From JAKSCF01 sp028279945 (GTDB taxonomy: Bacteria > Bacillota > Clostridia > Peptostreptococcales > JAAYPU01): a stretch of DNA of 15,644 nt. The translations under genes and the position numbers were made by a program. The notes below the pieces were generated by a model. It worked only from the letters and a program-made list of their open reading frames with translations, was not told where the DNA came from and searched no databases. Shown here piece by piece: positions 6,221-12,969 of the stretch (position 1 is the stretch's first letter; each line of letters begins with the position of its first letter). The stretch covers positions 1 to 15,644 of the forward strand of contig JANQMT010000070.1 in the NCBI GenBank assembly GCA_028279945.1. Direction: 5' to 3'.

Positions 6221-8401
6221 TTAAGTTAAAGGGGTTAGATTACCCTTATGGTCTTTTAGAGATATACCTGTTAGTTGGTTACTCTTTAGGTAATTCATTA
6301 AGTTTTCTTGTATCAGTTGATGTAAGTCACTATAATCCCCATAATGTTTCATAATTGCATCTGCCATATGATCATTTGGTTTGCAGAATTCTCTTACGGA
6401 TTTTTCAAAATAACTGCCATCCATGGCCTCAATATACTCTTTTAACTCGTAGTTACCTTTACTATCTTTTTCAAATTGCATAGCACAAGGCACTACACCC
6501 GCACCTTCTTGTAACAGTGTTTGCCCATATAAGATAAATCTCTTGTAAAATACCGTTGCATAAATGGTCAGCACTCCATCTTTTTCATATGATCCAAATA
6601 CATGTGGTGCAGCCAAAGTAAGCTGATTATCATATTTATCATAATGTTTCAGAGCAGCTGATGTTGCAAGATCCACAAGGCTATTGCCTTGTGGTAATAA
6701 TGCTTTGGGAAGTGACACCTCATCATACAATATCAATTTTGCATACCATTCCTCACCAGTTGCATAATTTCCTTCCGCTACATTGTTTCTATCTCCTAAA
6801 ATGTCCTCGCAAAGATATCTCATAATATGGCCTTTTAACCCTGTTTCATCGCCTGTTTCAAATAGATTGAGCATATATGCAAGGGCTTCATCACCCATTT
6901 TTACAATACTCTCAAACTCATCCTGATGTTCTTTTATGTAGTCATGCGGATTCGATGAATGAGCAGGTGAGGACATGATGATTTCTAAGTATGCTTCAAT
7001 TTTTTTAGCGGTTTCGTTCATGCTTGAGATTTTGTTATTAAGTATATATTCTTGGATATCATCATACACTTCCATGGGTATTTTGTAATAACAATACTCC
7101 CCATCATATAAAATCATCGCAAGGGGTTCTGTGTCATATAATCTTAAAGTCAATTTTTCATTAATATTAAATTCTAGTTCTGAGCTTAATTCTAATGGTG
7201 ATGAAATATTTTTCTTTTTCCACTTATTCTGTTGAAATAGCTTCATGAAATCTGTGTTAGGATAAAGTGTATCCCTGCCATCATTTATTGTTAATGGAAC
7301 AGTTAGTTCTAGAACCTTAAGGGTGTTTTTGTGGTTGAGGAAACTAAGGTCTACTTCATCTTTTATGGGATTCCCTATTAATGAAACAGCCAGCACTAAA
7401 AGTAAAATAATACTCATTGCACTCAACGAGAAAACTGGTTTTTTATAATTAACAATACTCTTTATACGCTTATTTATATTTTTTTCACCAAAAGCAATAA
7501 ATCCACCACCCAATAAATTGTTTTGTTCAATCGAGATATTTAAAAGGCTGTAAGCATATTGCTTTCTAATGTCTTCCTCAAATAAGGCTATTACGCTTTC
7601 ATCACAAGACATCTCCATATCTTTATGTGCGGTAATAAACCCAGCCCATACCAATGGATTAAACCAATGAATAGATAATACAATCAGTGATATTAGCTTA
7701 AAAATATGATCCTTTCTTTTTATGTGAACCAACTCATGAAGTATGATATGCTCTAACTCCGTTTTATTTTCCAGAATGCTTTGAGGTAAAATGATTCGTG
7801 GCTTAATAAGTCCAAATACAATAGGTGTATTCAAATGCTCAGATATGAATATATCTATTTTTTGGGGTATATTTAATTTTGTATAACAGGCATTTTTAAG
7901 TTTATCATTTTTATATATGATTGCTGTTTTAATTTTATTGCTTGTCATAATAAATAGACTCGTAATAAATAACAGCATACCCACTACCCCGCATATCCAT
8001 ATAAATGATCCTGCATATATAAAGACTTGCATTGGATTCACAGAAGCTTCAGGTGTAGCTGAAGGTAAGGATTCGTTTATATTTTCATTCATATTATTGA
8101 TTCCGGTTTCAATTTTGGGTTCTTGCATCATTCCAATATCGGTAGGAATATATTCAAAACTATTAACGACTTCGTTTATTTCAACTATTTTTTCCGAAGT
8201 AGGCAAATAGTTGAAAACACTTAGGTTTGTTGAAAAAGAAAATGGAATGATTAAACGAACCAATAACAGTGACCAGAGTATATAACTAATGGTCTTAGGT
8301 AATTTATTTTTTAATATCAGTCTTACCAGCATAACCATTATGAAAACTACGGAAGCAGCTATGCTCATATTCAGTACATATGTAAAAATAGTGCTTAACA
8401 T
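6221..8401 (-). CDS. M56 (BlaR1/MecR1-type) membrane metallopeptidase with non-PBP C-terminal domain
   Basis: Membrane zinc protease that in this family senses a signal outside the cell and inactivates the partner repressor. N-terminal part: transmembrane helices at about residues 7-29, 39-56, 126-151; then the conserved NTPIVFGLIKPRIILP (191-206), the zinc motif HELVH (222-226) with the following EMSCDE segment supplying the third ligand, another helix (about 236-256) and a last one (about 327-344). After that come some 380 extracellular residues. These are not a penicillin-binding domain: no SxxK/SxN/KTG pattern is seen. Instead there are mixed alpha/beta segments of unknown role, with an SSPAHSSNPHDYI stretch and a duplicated-looking charged region. 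The gene starts one base after the stop of the repressor gene (TGATATG) with GGAG inside its end, so the two are co-translated. The ligand sensed is unknown. Confidence 0.9.
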   Translation of the reverse strand: MLSTIFTYVLNMSIAASVVFIMVMLVRLILKNKLPKTISYILWSLLLVRLIIPFSFSTNLSVFNYLPTSEKIVEINEVVNSFEYIPTDIGMMQEPKIETGINNMNENINESLPSATPEASVNPMQVFIYAGSFIWICGVVGMLLFITSLFIMTSNKIKTAIIYKNDKLKNACYTKLNIPQKIDIFISEHLNTPIVFGLIKPRIILPQSILENKTELEHIILHELVHIKRKDHIFKLISLIVLSIHWFNPLVWAGFITAHKDMEMSCDESVIALFEEDIRKQYAYSLLNISIEQNNLLGGGFIAFGEKNINKRIKSIVNYKKPVFSLSAMSIILLLVLAVSLIGNPIKDEVDLSFLNHKNTLKVLELTVPLTINDGRDTLYPNTDFMKLFQQNKWKKKNISSPLELSSELEFNINEKLTLRLYDTEPLAMILYDGEYCYYKIPMEVYDDIQEYILNNKISSMNETAKKIEAYLEIIMSSPAHSSNPHDYIKEHQDEFESIVKMGDEALAYMLNLFETGDETGLKGHIMRYLCEDILGDRNNVAEGNYATGEEWYAKLILYDEVSLPKALLPQGNSLVDLATSAALKHYDKYDNQLTLAAPHVFGSYEKDGVLTIYATVFYKRFILYGQTLLQEGAGVVPCAMQFEKDSKGNYELKEYIEAMDGSYFEKSVREFCKPNDHMADAIMKHYGDYSDLHQLIQENLMNYLKSNQLTGISLKDHKGNLTPLT

Positions 8402-8402
8402 A

Positions 8403-8771
8403 TCATAACTCCTTTTCCGTTTTCTTGTCTATTAATTCTTTCAACTCCAGCGCTTCTCTTTCAGTTAACTGTTCTTTATCTAAAAAACTGGCTAGGAACA
8501 ATTTAAGAGAGCCATCATACATTTTTTTCAAGTGGTCTTGACTTGCTTCTCTTTGGACTTGCTTTCGGTCTACTAAAGCAGTCACTATTGTATTTTTATT
8601 TTGCAATACGCCTCGGTCACATAGCTTTCTAATAACGGTATAGGTTGTAGACTTTTTCCACCCTAACTCATCTAAAGCTTTCTTTACAAGTTCTGTAGAA
8701 TTAATAGGTGCGTTATCCCATATGATATTCATAAATTTAAGTTCTGCATCAAATAATTTGATATTCATCAT
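8403..8771 (-). CDS. BlaI/MecI/CopY-family transcriptional repressor
   Basis: Winged-helix repressor, 122 residues. The N-terminal domain (about 1-75) has the family pattern FDAELKFMNIIWDNAPINSTELVKKALDELGWKKSTTYTVIRKLCDRGVL, shown here by its key parts LGWKKSTTYTVIRKL; the C-terminal part (about 80-122) is the helical dimerisation region normally cleaved after signalling by the M56 partner. Start is the first of two adjacent ATGs, after GAGGGAG. Paired tandem dyads over its promoter (8793-8837) are its likely binding sites. The downstream peptidase gene is in the same transcript, so repressor and sensor are expected to be co-repressed. What else it controls is not visible; there is no beta-lactamase gene here. 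Confidence 0.93.
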   Translation of the reverse strand: MMNIKLFDAELKFMNIIWDNAPINSTELVKKALDELGWKKSTTYTVIRKLCDRGVLQNKNTIVTALVDRKQVQREASQDHLKKMYDGSLKLFLASFLDKEQLTEREALELKELIDKKTEKEL

Positions 8772-8787
8772 TATTTCTCCCTCAAAA

Positions 8788-8847
8788 AATTCAGGTCTAT
8801 CAAAATAAACCTAAATTAAGTTTATTCTAATAGACCTGAATTGTCAA
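8788..8847 (-). promoter_or_regulatory. blaI-type promoter with two tandem operator dyads
   Basis: Minus-strand promoter TTGACA (8842-8847), 17-base spacer, TAAACT (8819-8824); start site near 8812. Two 20-bp dyads of the form AGGTYTAT-N4-ATARACCT overlap it: AGGTCTAT (8793-8800) with ATAAACCT (8805-8812), and AAGTTTAT (8818-8825) with ATAGACCT (8830-8837), centres 25 bp apart. The outer arms also match over 13 bp (8788-8800 and 8830-8842), so the whole 55 bp is a near-palindrome centred at 8815. One dyad covers the -10/-35 interval, the other lies over and after the start, as in BlaI-regulated genes. Confidence 0.85.
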
Positions 8848-8868
8848 TGAAATTCTAACTTTCAATTT

Positions 8869-9117
8869 TTACTTATTCAGTTTTTCTATTTCTCTTCCTA
8901 TTTGAATGCCTCTCAACAATACATATTCCACTTCATAGTCTCTTAAATGCTCTTTTTCCATTATATATTTAGATAAAATTTCTAATTGAAGGTCTTCGTC
9001 ATCCATAACCTTCATTTCCTCTAAAATATCAATACATTTGTCCTTTAACTCCATCACCTTAATGCGTTGATTTTTTATAAATTCATTTGCAACTATAGCT
9101 TTATACTTATTTTCCAT
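8869..9117 (-). CDS. small hypothetical helical protein (82 aa)
   Basis: Not recognised. Soluble, highly charged and apparently all-alpha: ENKYKAIVANEFIKNQRIKVMELKDKC then acidic and basic helices ending IQIGREIEKLNK. One cysteine (in the DKCIDIL segment), no motif, no membrane helix. The start is set at 9117 because GAGGG lies 8 bases upstream; a longer in-frame start at 9219 would lie inside the promoter/operator region and is unlikely. It is divergent from an XRE regulator 145 bases away, and its promoter (TTGACC-N17-TAAAAT) is overlapped by a perfect palindrome, so it is probably regulated by that neighbour. It sits upstream of the blaI promoter with no obvious terminator, so some read-through is possible. 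Function unknown. Confidence 0.72.
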   Translation of the reverse strand: MENKYKAIVANEFIKNQRIKVMELKDKCIDILEEMKVMDDEDLQLEILSKYIMEKEHLRDYEVEYVLLRGIQIGREIEKLNK

Positions 9118-9190
9118 GAGAAACACCCTCGTTACATTTACTCGTGTTATTTTTCTAATTTTTGTGGAATAATAATTCTTATTTCTAAGT

Positions 9191-9219
9191 ATTTTACCGC
9201 AATTTGCGGTAAAGGTCAA
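9191..9219 (-). promoter_or_regulatory. promoter of the 82-aa gene containing a perfect 21-bp palindromic operator
   Basis: TTGACC (9214-9219) and TAAAAT (9191-9196) on the minus strand, spacing 17. Between and over them lies a perfect dyad, TTTACCGCAA (9193-9202) and TTGCGGTAAA (9204-9213), separated by one base. A dimeric XRE protein encoded divergently from 9263 is the natural candidate binder. A TATAAT at 9240-9245 faces the XRE gene but has no clear -35 and would give a leader of only about 11 bases. Confidence 0.8.
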
Positions 9220-9262
9220 TACTGCATATGCTCCTATCCTATAATGACTTAGAGGTGGTTAA

Positions 9263-9487
9263 ATGTATCTAAGAATCAGAGAATTACGAGAAGATGAAGA
9301 TTGTACTCAAAAAGATATTTCTCAATTGCTTCATTGTTCTCAACAAGTTTACAGCAATTATGAGCTCGGCCAACGGGATGTACCCACCCAGTTTTTAATT
9401 AAACTTGCAAATTTCTATAACACAAGTGTTGATTATTTGCTTGGTCTTACAGATGAGCGAAAAGCTTATCCTCGGTCAAAAGAATAA
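9263..9487 (+). CDS. XRE-family helix-turn-helix regulator (74 aa)
   Basis: Single-domain Cro/CI-like DNA-binding protein. Residues about 3-60 match the HTH_3 fold: RIRELREDEDCTQKDISQLL, then the recognition helix around CSQQVYSNYELGQRDVP, and the last helix pair ANFYNTSVDYLLGLTDE, which is characteristic of the family. A short polar tail follows; there is no sensory or multimerisation domain. The ATG has AGAGGTGG 4 bases upstream. It is divergent from the 82-aa gene across the 21-bp palindrome and probably represses it and perhaps itself. A terminator in its direction only appears 275 bases past its stop. Confidence 0.9.
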   Translation: MYLRIRELREDEDCTQKDISQLLHCSQQVYSNYELGQRDVPTQFLIKLANFYNTSVDYLLGLTDERKAYPRSKE

Positions 9488-9762
9488 AAGAAAGAATCAT
9501 AGCCAGTCCTTTGCTCAATAGTAAGATAATACTGTTTTAATCTATTTTATAAGTTATATTTTACTATACGGAGCTATCTGTTTAAATTTTCTTTCCATTA
9601 TAATCCTCTTATTAATCTTTTTTCAATTTTTAAAGATATTTTTCAATAAATAACTCATACTTCTTTTTTTAAGACACACAGTGTATGCCATATTAATATA
9701 CTAATCATACAAGAGTTTTCCTCAAACTCTAATTGATTCAATTAACAATTCACACCTCTACA
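9488..9762. other. non-coding stretch after the XRE gene
   Basis: No open frame of note on either strand. It contains several short dyads: ATATTAATAT (9690-9699), AGAGTTT (9712-9718) with AAACTCT (9724-9730), and AATTGA/TCAATT (9731-9743), plus a TATACT at 9697-9702 without a matching -35. Because a plus-strand terminator follows at 9763, this is either a long 3' untranslated region or holds a small RNA. Confidence 0.5.
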
Positions 9763-9812
9763 CAGCATAAAATCCGAGAATGAGCATTTGAAGATTTTAT
9801 GCTGCTTTTTTT
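9763..9812 (+). terminator. Rho-independent terminator, plus strand
   Basis: Perfect 12-bp stem CAGCATAAAATC (9763-9774) and GATTTTATGCTG (9793-9804), 18-base loop, then C and seven T residues (9806-9812). The T-run lies on the plus strand, so it serves transcription coming from the XRE side, not the minus-strand gene that ends at 9824. Confidence 0.88.
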
Positions 9813-9823
9813 GTGTTGGAACG

Positions 9824-10204
9824 CTATTCAACCCGTATTTTACACTGTTTTTCTCTATATTGAACATACTTGACAATAACATAAGCAATCAATGAAACAG
9901 CAATGGCCTCACAAATGATTGCAAGCCCAGGATTCACAATACTTCTTGCATATATTGGAACAGAATAAATGAATACATTTAATAATTTAAAAGAAGCAGC
10001 TATACAGCCAATCACTATAGGATGCCATATCATTTTATGCTTAACCACATAAACCGTAAGGATGGAGCATCCGATTGCACCCATGATTAAGCCCTTTTGA
10101 GGTAAATGTATCACATGCAGGAAACTTCCTAATGTCATCTCTAAAATTCCCCATATACAACCATATATCATAATGGTTAAAACCGTTTTTATTCTATCTT
10201 TCAT
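9824..10204 (-). CDS. small four-helix membrane protein of unknown function (126 aa)
   Basis: Hydrophobic protein with four predicted membrane helices at about residues 8-26, 38-56, 61-82 and 90-113, and a basic C-terminal tail. A conserved-looking stretch GILEMTLGSFLHVIHLPQKGLIMGAIG spans the first loop and second helix; its key residues are Glu, the SFLH histidines and LPQKG. No pair of histidines suitable for haem b in the manner of YedZ was seen, so it is not an obvious haem partner. It starts 29 bases after the sulfite-oxidase-like gene with AAGGGGGAT upstream, so they are almost surely one operon. It might anchor or feed the enzyme, or be a small transport component (ECF S-component-like size), but that is a guess. 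Confidence 0.7.
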   Translation of the reverse strand: MKDRIKTVLTIMIYGCIWGILEMTLGSFLHVIHLPQKGLIMGAIGCSILTVYVVKHKMIWHPIVIGCIAASFKLLNVFIYSVPIYARSIVNPGLAIICEAIAVSLIAYVIVKYVQYREKQCKIRVE

Positions 10205-10233
10205 TATAGTTAATCCCCCTTTTAGATATTGGT

Positions 10234-11298
10234 CTAAACGATCTTGATTTTTCTATTTGTTATACCATTGTATCCGTATCCTAACCTATTCCACTCTACT
10301 TTAAAGGGCTGTGCTCGCCCGCAAGTGTCATATGCTCTTGCCATTATCGTATACTGTCCTGTTTTATCCGCTTTCCACTCTTTCCACCAAGCTACCCATC
10401 CTAAAGGCATGTTTTGATTGCGTCTAATTTTAGCATCGCTCCATGTCTTGCCGCCATTTGTACTGATTTGTACTTTGTCAATGGTGCCTTTTCCTGTCCA
10501 TGCAATCCCTCTGATCATGTATGTGCCTTTATCCAATGTGGAAAAGTCTAATGGATATTGTATAATTGAATTGACTTTCATATAGGTGACCGGCACTCTA
10601 TCACGATCATTATTTCTGTTTGGATAATAATAATAGTCAATTGCCTGATAATAACCATCAAAATCATGGTCGATAACCTTTATGCATTTAAGCCATTTCA
10701 CCGATGCCATGGCATACCACTTAGGGGCAATTAATCTTAAAGGATATCCATGCTCAACCGGTATTGGTCTTCCATTCATTTGGTATGCAACGATAATGTC
10801 TTGGTCTAAGGCTTGCTCCACACTCAAGCTTCGTGCAAAATGATGAATCCCCTCAATGCCTTCTATGGTACCTTGATCATGTCCTTCGAAAACAACATTT
10901 TTAGCAGTACTTTTAGGATCTGCCATTTTAAGAAGATCATATAAAGGAACACCTTTCCACTCTGCTTGACTGATGGCGCCTTCTCCCCATTGAGTTCCAA
11001 AGATGCCTTCATCAAAAAGTTTTCTTTTATTGCCCGAACATTCTAAAGGGCAAATAATTGTTTTAGAGGGCATTTTTAATAAATCCCGATAGGTTACAAC
11101 GAAAGGTTTTTTAACATCACCTTTTATAGGTAAAATAAATGAACATTCATTTATAGGCGGATACTCAAAATGGTTCCTAACAAAAAATAAGTTGGTTGGT
11201 GTTAACCAACTATCCACAAAATAAATGGGACATTCTTGATTTTCAGGTCTTAATGATATCGTAGTGGGATACGGTTGAATTTTCTCATTTTTATACAC
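10234..11298 (-). CDS. sulfite-oxidase-family molybdopterin-dependent oxidoreductase, no export signal
   Basis: Oxidoreductase with the Moco-binding fold of sulfite oxidase and YedY. Residues visible: FVRNHFEYP near 40, the LECSGN motif whose Cys ligates molybdenum (about residue 84), GAISQAEWKGVPLYDLL (about 107-123), HGYPLRLIAPKWY (about 182-194), SVKWLKCIKVID, and from about 245 a C-terminal immunoglobulin-like dimerisation domain with VQISTNGGKTWSDAKI and WVAWWKEWKA. At 354 residues it lacks the Tat or Sec signal and any haem domain, so it appears cytoplasmic. The start is GTG at 11298, 10 bases after AAGGAG; no upstream ATG fits. It is followed by a small membrane protein gene. The substrate (sulfite, or oxidised methionine/other S-oxides as in YedY) cannot be told. 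Confidence 0.9.
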   Translation of the reverse strand: MYKNEKIQPYPTTISLRPENQECPIYFVDSWLTPTNLFFVRNHFEYPPINECSFILPIKGDVKKPFVVTYRDLLKMPSKTIICPLECSGNKRKLFDEGIFGTQWGEGAISQAEWKGVPLYDLLKMADPKSTAKNVVFEGHDQGTIEGIEGIHHFARSLSVEQALDQDIIVAYQMNGRPIPVEHGYPLRLIAPKWYAMASVKWLKCIKVIDHDFDGYYQAIDYYYYPNRNNDRDRVPVTYMKVNSIIQYPLDFSTLDKGTYMIRGIAWTGKGTIDKVQISTNGGKTWSDAKIRRNQNMPLGWVAWWKEWKADKTGQYTIMARAYDTCGRAQPFKVEWNRLGYGYNGITNRKIKIV

Positions 11299-11413
11299 CG
11301 TTATTACACTCCTTTTATTTCAGATAGTGTTATACACACCACCTATATTCCACTATATTACTTTCAATGAATATTGGTGAAATGGCTGAACCTGGAAAAA
11401 ATAACATTGAATT

Positions 11414-11450
11414 AAAAAGCCAGTTTAACAAATAAAATTGCTAAACTGAC
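11414..11450 (-). terminator. Rho-independent terminator of the ureohydrolase-transporter operon
   Basis: Minus-strand hairpin of about 13 pairs with two G-U pairs, arm GTCAGTTTAGCAA starting at 11450 paired with the arm ending TTAAACTGGC at 11419, then five T residues (11418-11414). It lies 58 bases after the transporter stop codon. A separate dyad TTTGTATAT (11464-11472) with ATATACAAA (11491-11499) lies between stop codon and terminator. Confidence 0.85.
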
Positions 11451-11507
11451 CATTTATTTTGTTTTTGTATATAGTAACCCGCCTAATATGATATACAAAC
11501 CCAAGAT

Positions 11508-12866
11508 TTAAAAGAAAAACAGATGCGCGATCAACACTATTATAGGCAATGTGATTATTGTTCTTTCTATAAAAACAATGAATAATTCTACAAAATTTAT
11601 TTTCAAATTGGATCTAAATATCACTGGTCCGGTTTCTGTCATAAAAACCAATTGTGTTACAGATAGACTTACAATTATAAATCTTGTTAATTCAGAAGTA
11701 ATACTTTGACCAATTACAGCCGGTAAAAACATATCTGCAAATCCCACTATTATTGTAGGGGCTGCTGCAGCCGCTTCAGGAATTTGTAATAAATTCAGTA
11801 TTGGAATAATAGGATAAGAAATAATATTAAAAATAGGTGTATATTCGGCAATAATTAAAGCAGCTGTAGCAAGGGTCATTACAACTGGACATAATCCAAA
11901 CCATATATCTACAACCGTGTCAAATCCTTTCTTAACAACTTGTCCCATTGAATTGTCCGTATTAGCTTTTTCTAATGCTTTTTCTAATCCCCATTGGAAT
12001 TTTGTTTTTCCTTCAGGAACAACCTCATTAATTTGCTTTCCTACAGGTTCATAATAAGTATCGGGTTTTCTACTCAAAGGCGGTATTCTAGGTATAAGTA
12101 TTGCTGCTATAATACTGACAATACTAACTGTTAAATATATTTGAATAAACATGTGCCCCATACCTATTACATCTGTCACTACAAGACAAAACGCAATAGA
12201 AACAATAGAAAAACAAGTAGATATTACGCATGCCTCTCTCTGTGTATAATAACCTTCGTCATACTGCATAGTTGTTATTACAACTCCAACTGTACCACTT
12301 CCAATCCATGATGCCATACAGTCAAGAGTTGATCTTCCAGGCAAGGTAAATAACGGTTTCATTATGCCTCGAATCAATGTACCCACAAGATCCATAATTC
12401 CAAAATCTAATAATAAAGGAATAAAGAAAGCTGAAAAGAAAAACCATGTAGAAAGCACCTTTACTAACCCAAGGGCAACTCCGCCTGTATTACCGGACCA
12501 AATAAATTCTGGACCAATTTCTAAAAATGTTAGTATTGCTAATATAGTCCCTGCCATACGAATTATTATCCAAAACATTCCAACGTCAAATAATTTTTTC
12601 ATACTATCATTATTTTCAATAAATGCTGGTTGAGATAGCTTGGCTAAAATTGTTATTATAATTGATAGACAAAACATTAAAATCATAAAAGGCGCCAAGT
12701 AATCATTTAAATTTTTCTTTACAAATTCAGCCAATATCCCGACACCTATCGTCCATTTTCCACCCCAATAAATAGGCGTTATAAATAATAATATCCCCAA
12801 TAACGAAGGTAAAATAAATTTCATATATTGACTAATAGTATACTTTTTTTTATTATTTGAATTCAT
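11508..12866 (-). CDS. YjiH-family nucleoside-recognition (GATE) domain membrane transporter
   Basis: Polytopic membrane protein of 452 residues with about ten to eleven helices. The N-terminus carries the family pattern FILPSLLGILLFITPIYWGGKWTIGVGIL, then a long hydrophobic body with ATGC-free GATE-type helices: LDCMASWIGSGTVGVVITTMQYDEGYYTQREACVISTCFS (key parts SWIGSGTVG and YYTQREA) near the middle, and a second GATE-like half with AAAAPTIIVGFADMFLPAVI near the end. These paired gate helices occur in nucleoside and spore-maturation membrane proteins; YjiH itself has no confirmed substrate. The ATG has AGGAGG 5-6 bases upstream. It lies 103 bases after the ureohydrolase gene on the same strand, with no sigma-54 or clear sigma-A promoter between, so it is likely the uptake partner of that enzyme. 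Confidence 0.8.
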   Translation of the reverse strand: MNSNNKKKYTISQYMKFILPSLLGILLFITPIYWGGKWTIGVGILAEFVKKNLNDYLAPFMILMFCLSIIITILAKLSQPAFIENNDSMKKLFDVGMFWIIIRMAGTILAILTFLEIGPEFIWSGNTGGVALGLVKVLSTWFFFSAFFIPLLLDFGIMDLVGTLIRGIMKPLFTLPGRSTLDCMASWIGSGTVGVVITTMQYDEGYYTQREACVISTCFSIVSIAFCLVVTDVIGMGHMFIQIYLTVSIVSIIAAILIPRIPPLSRKPDTYYEPVGKQINEVVPEGKTKFQWGLEKALEKANTDNSMGQVVKKGFDTVVDIWFGLCPVVMTLATAALIIAEYTPIFNIISYPIIPILNLLQIPEAAAAAPTIIVGFADMFLPAVIGQSITSELTRFIIVSLSVTQLVFMTETGPVIFRSNLKINFVELFIVFIERTIITLPIIVLIAHLFFF

Positions 12867-12918
12867 GATTCCCTCCTAATAAACTGACTTATCATTAAAT
12901 TTTATACACGCTTTTATT

Positions 12919-12950
12919 TATGAAGAATCTTATTAATAAGATTCTTCATA
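12919..12950. repeat. 32-bp perfect palindrome between ureohydrolase and transporter genes
   Basis: Self-complementary sequence with the arm TATGAAGAATCTTATT and its exact reverse complement, no spacer. No T-run follows on either strand, so it is not a normal terminator. It may be an mRNA hairpin that tunes expression of the downstream transporter, or a regulator-binding site. Confidence 0.9.
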
Positions 12951-12969
12951 TCTAAAATCAATTCATAGT

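Noticed and set aside
6221..8401. Call as a beta-lactam sensor BlaR1
   Set aside because: The C-terminal part has no penicillin-binding motifs and no beta-lactamase gene is nearby.
9118..9219. N-terminal extension of the 82-aa protein to a start at 9219
   Set aside because: That start overlaps the -35 box and operator, whereas a ribosome site precedes the ATG at 9117.
12919..12950. Terminator between ureohydrolase and transporter
   Set aside because: The stem is perfect but no T-run follows on either strand, and no separate promoter for the transporter was convincing.
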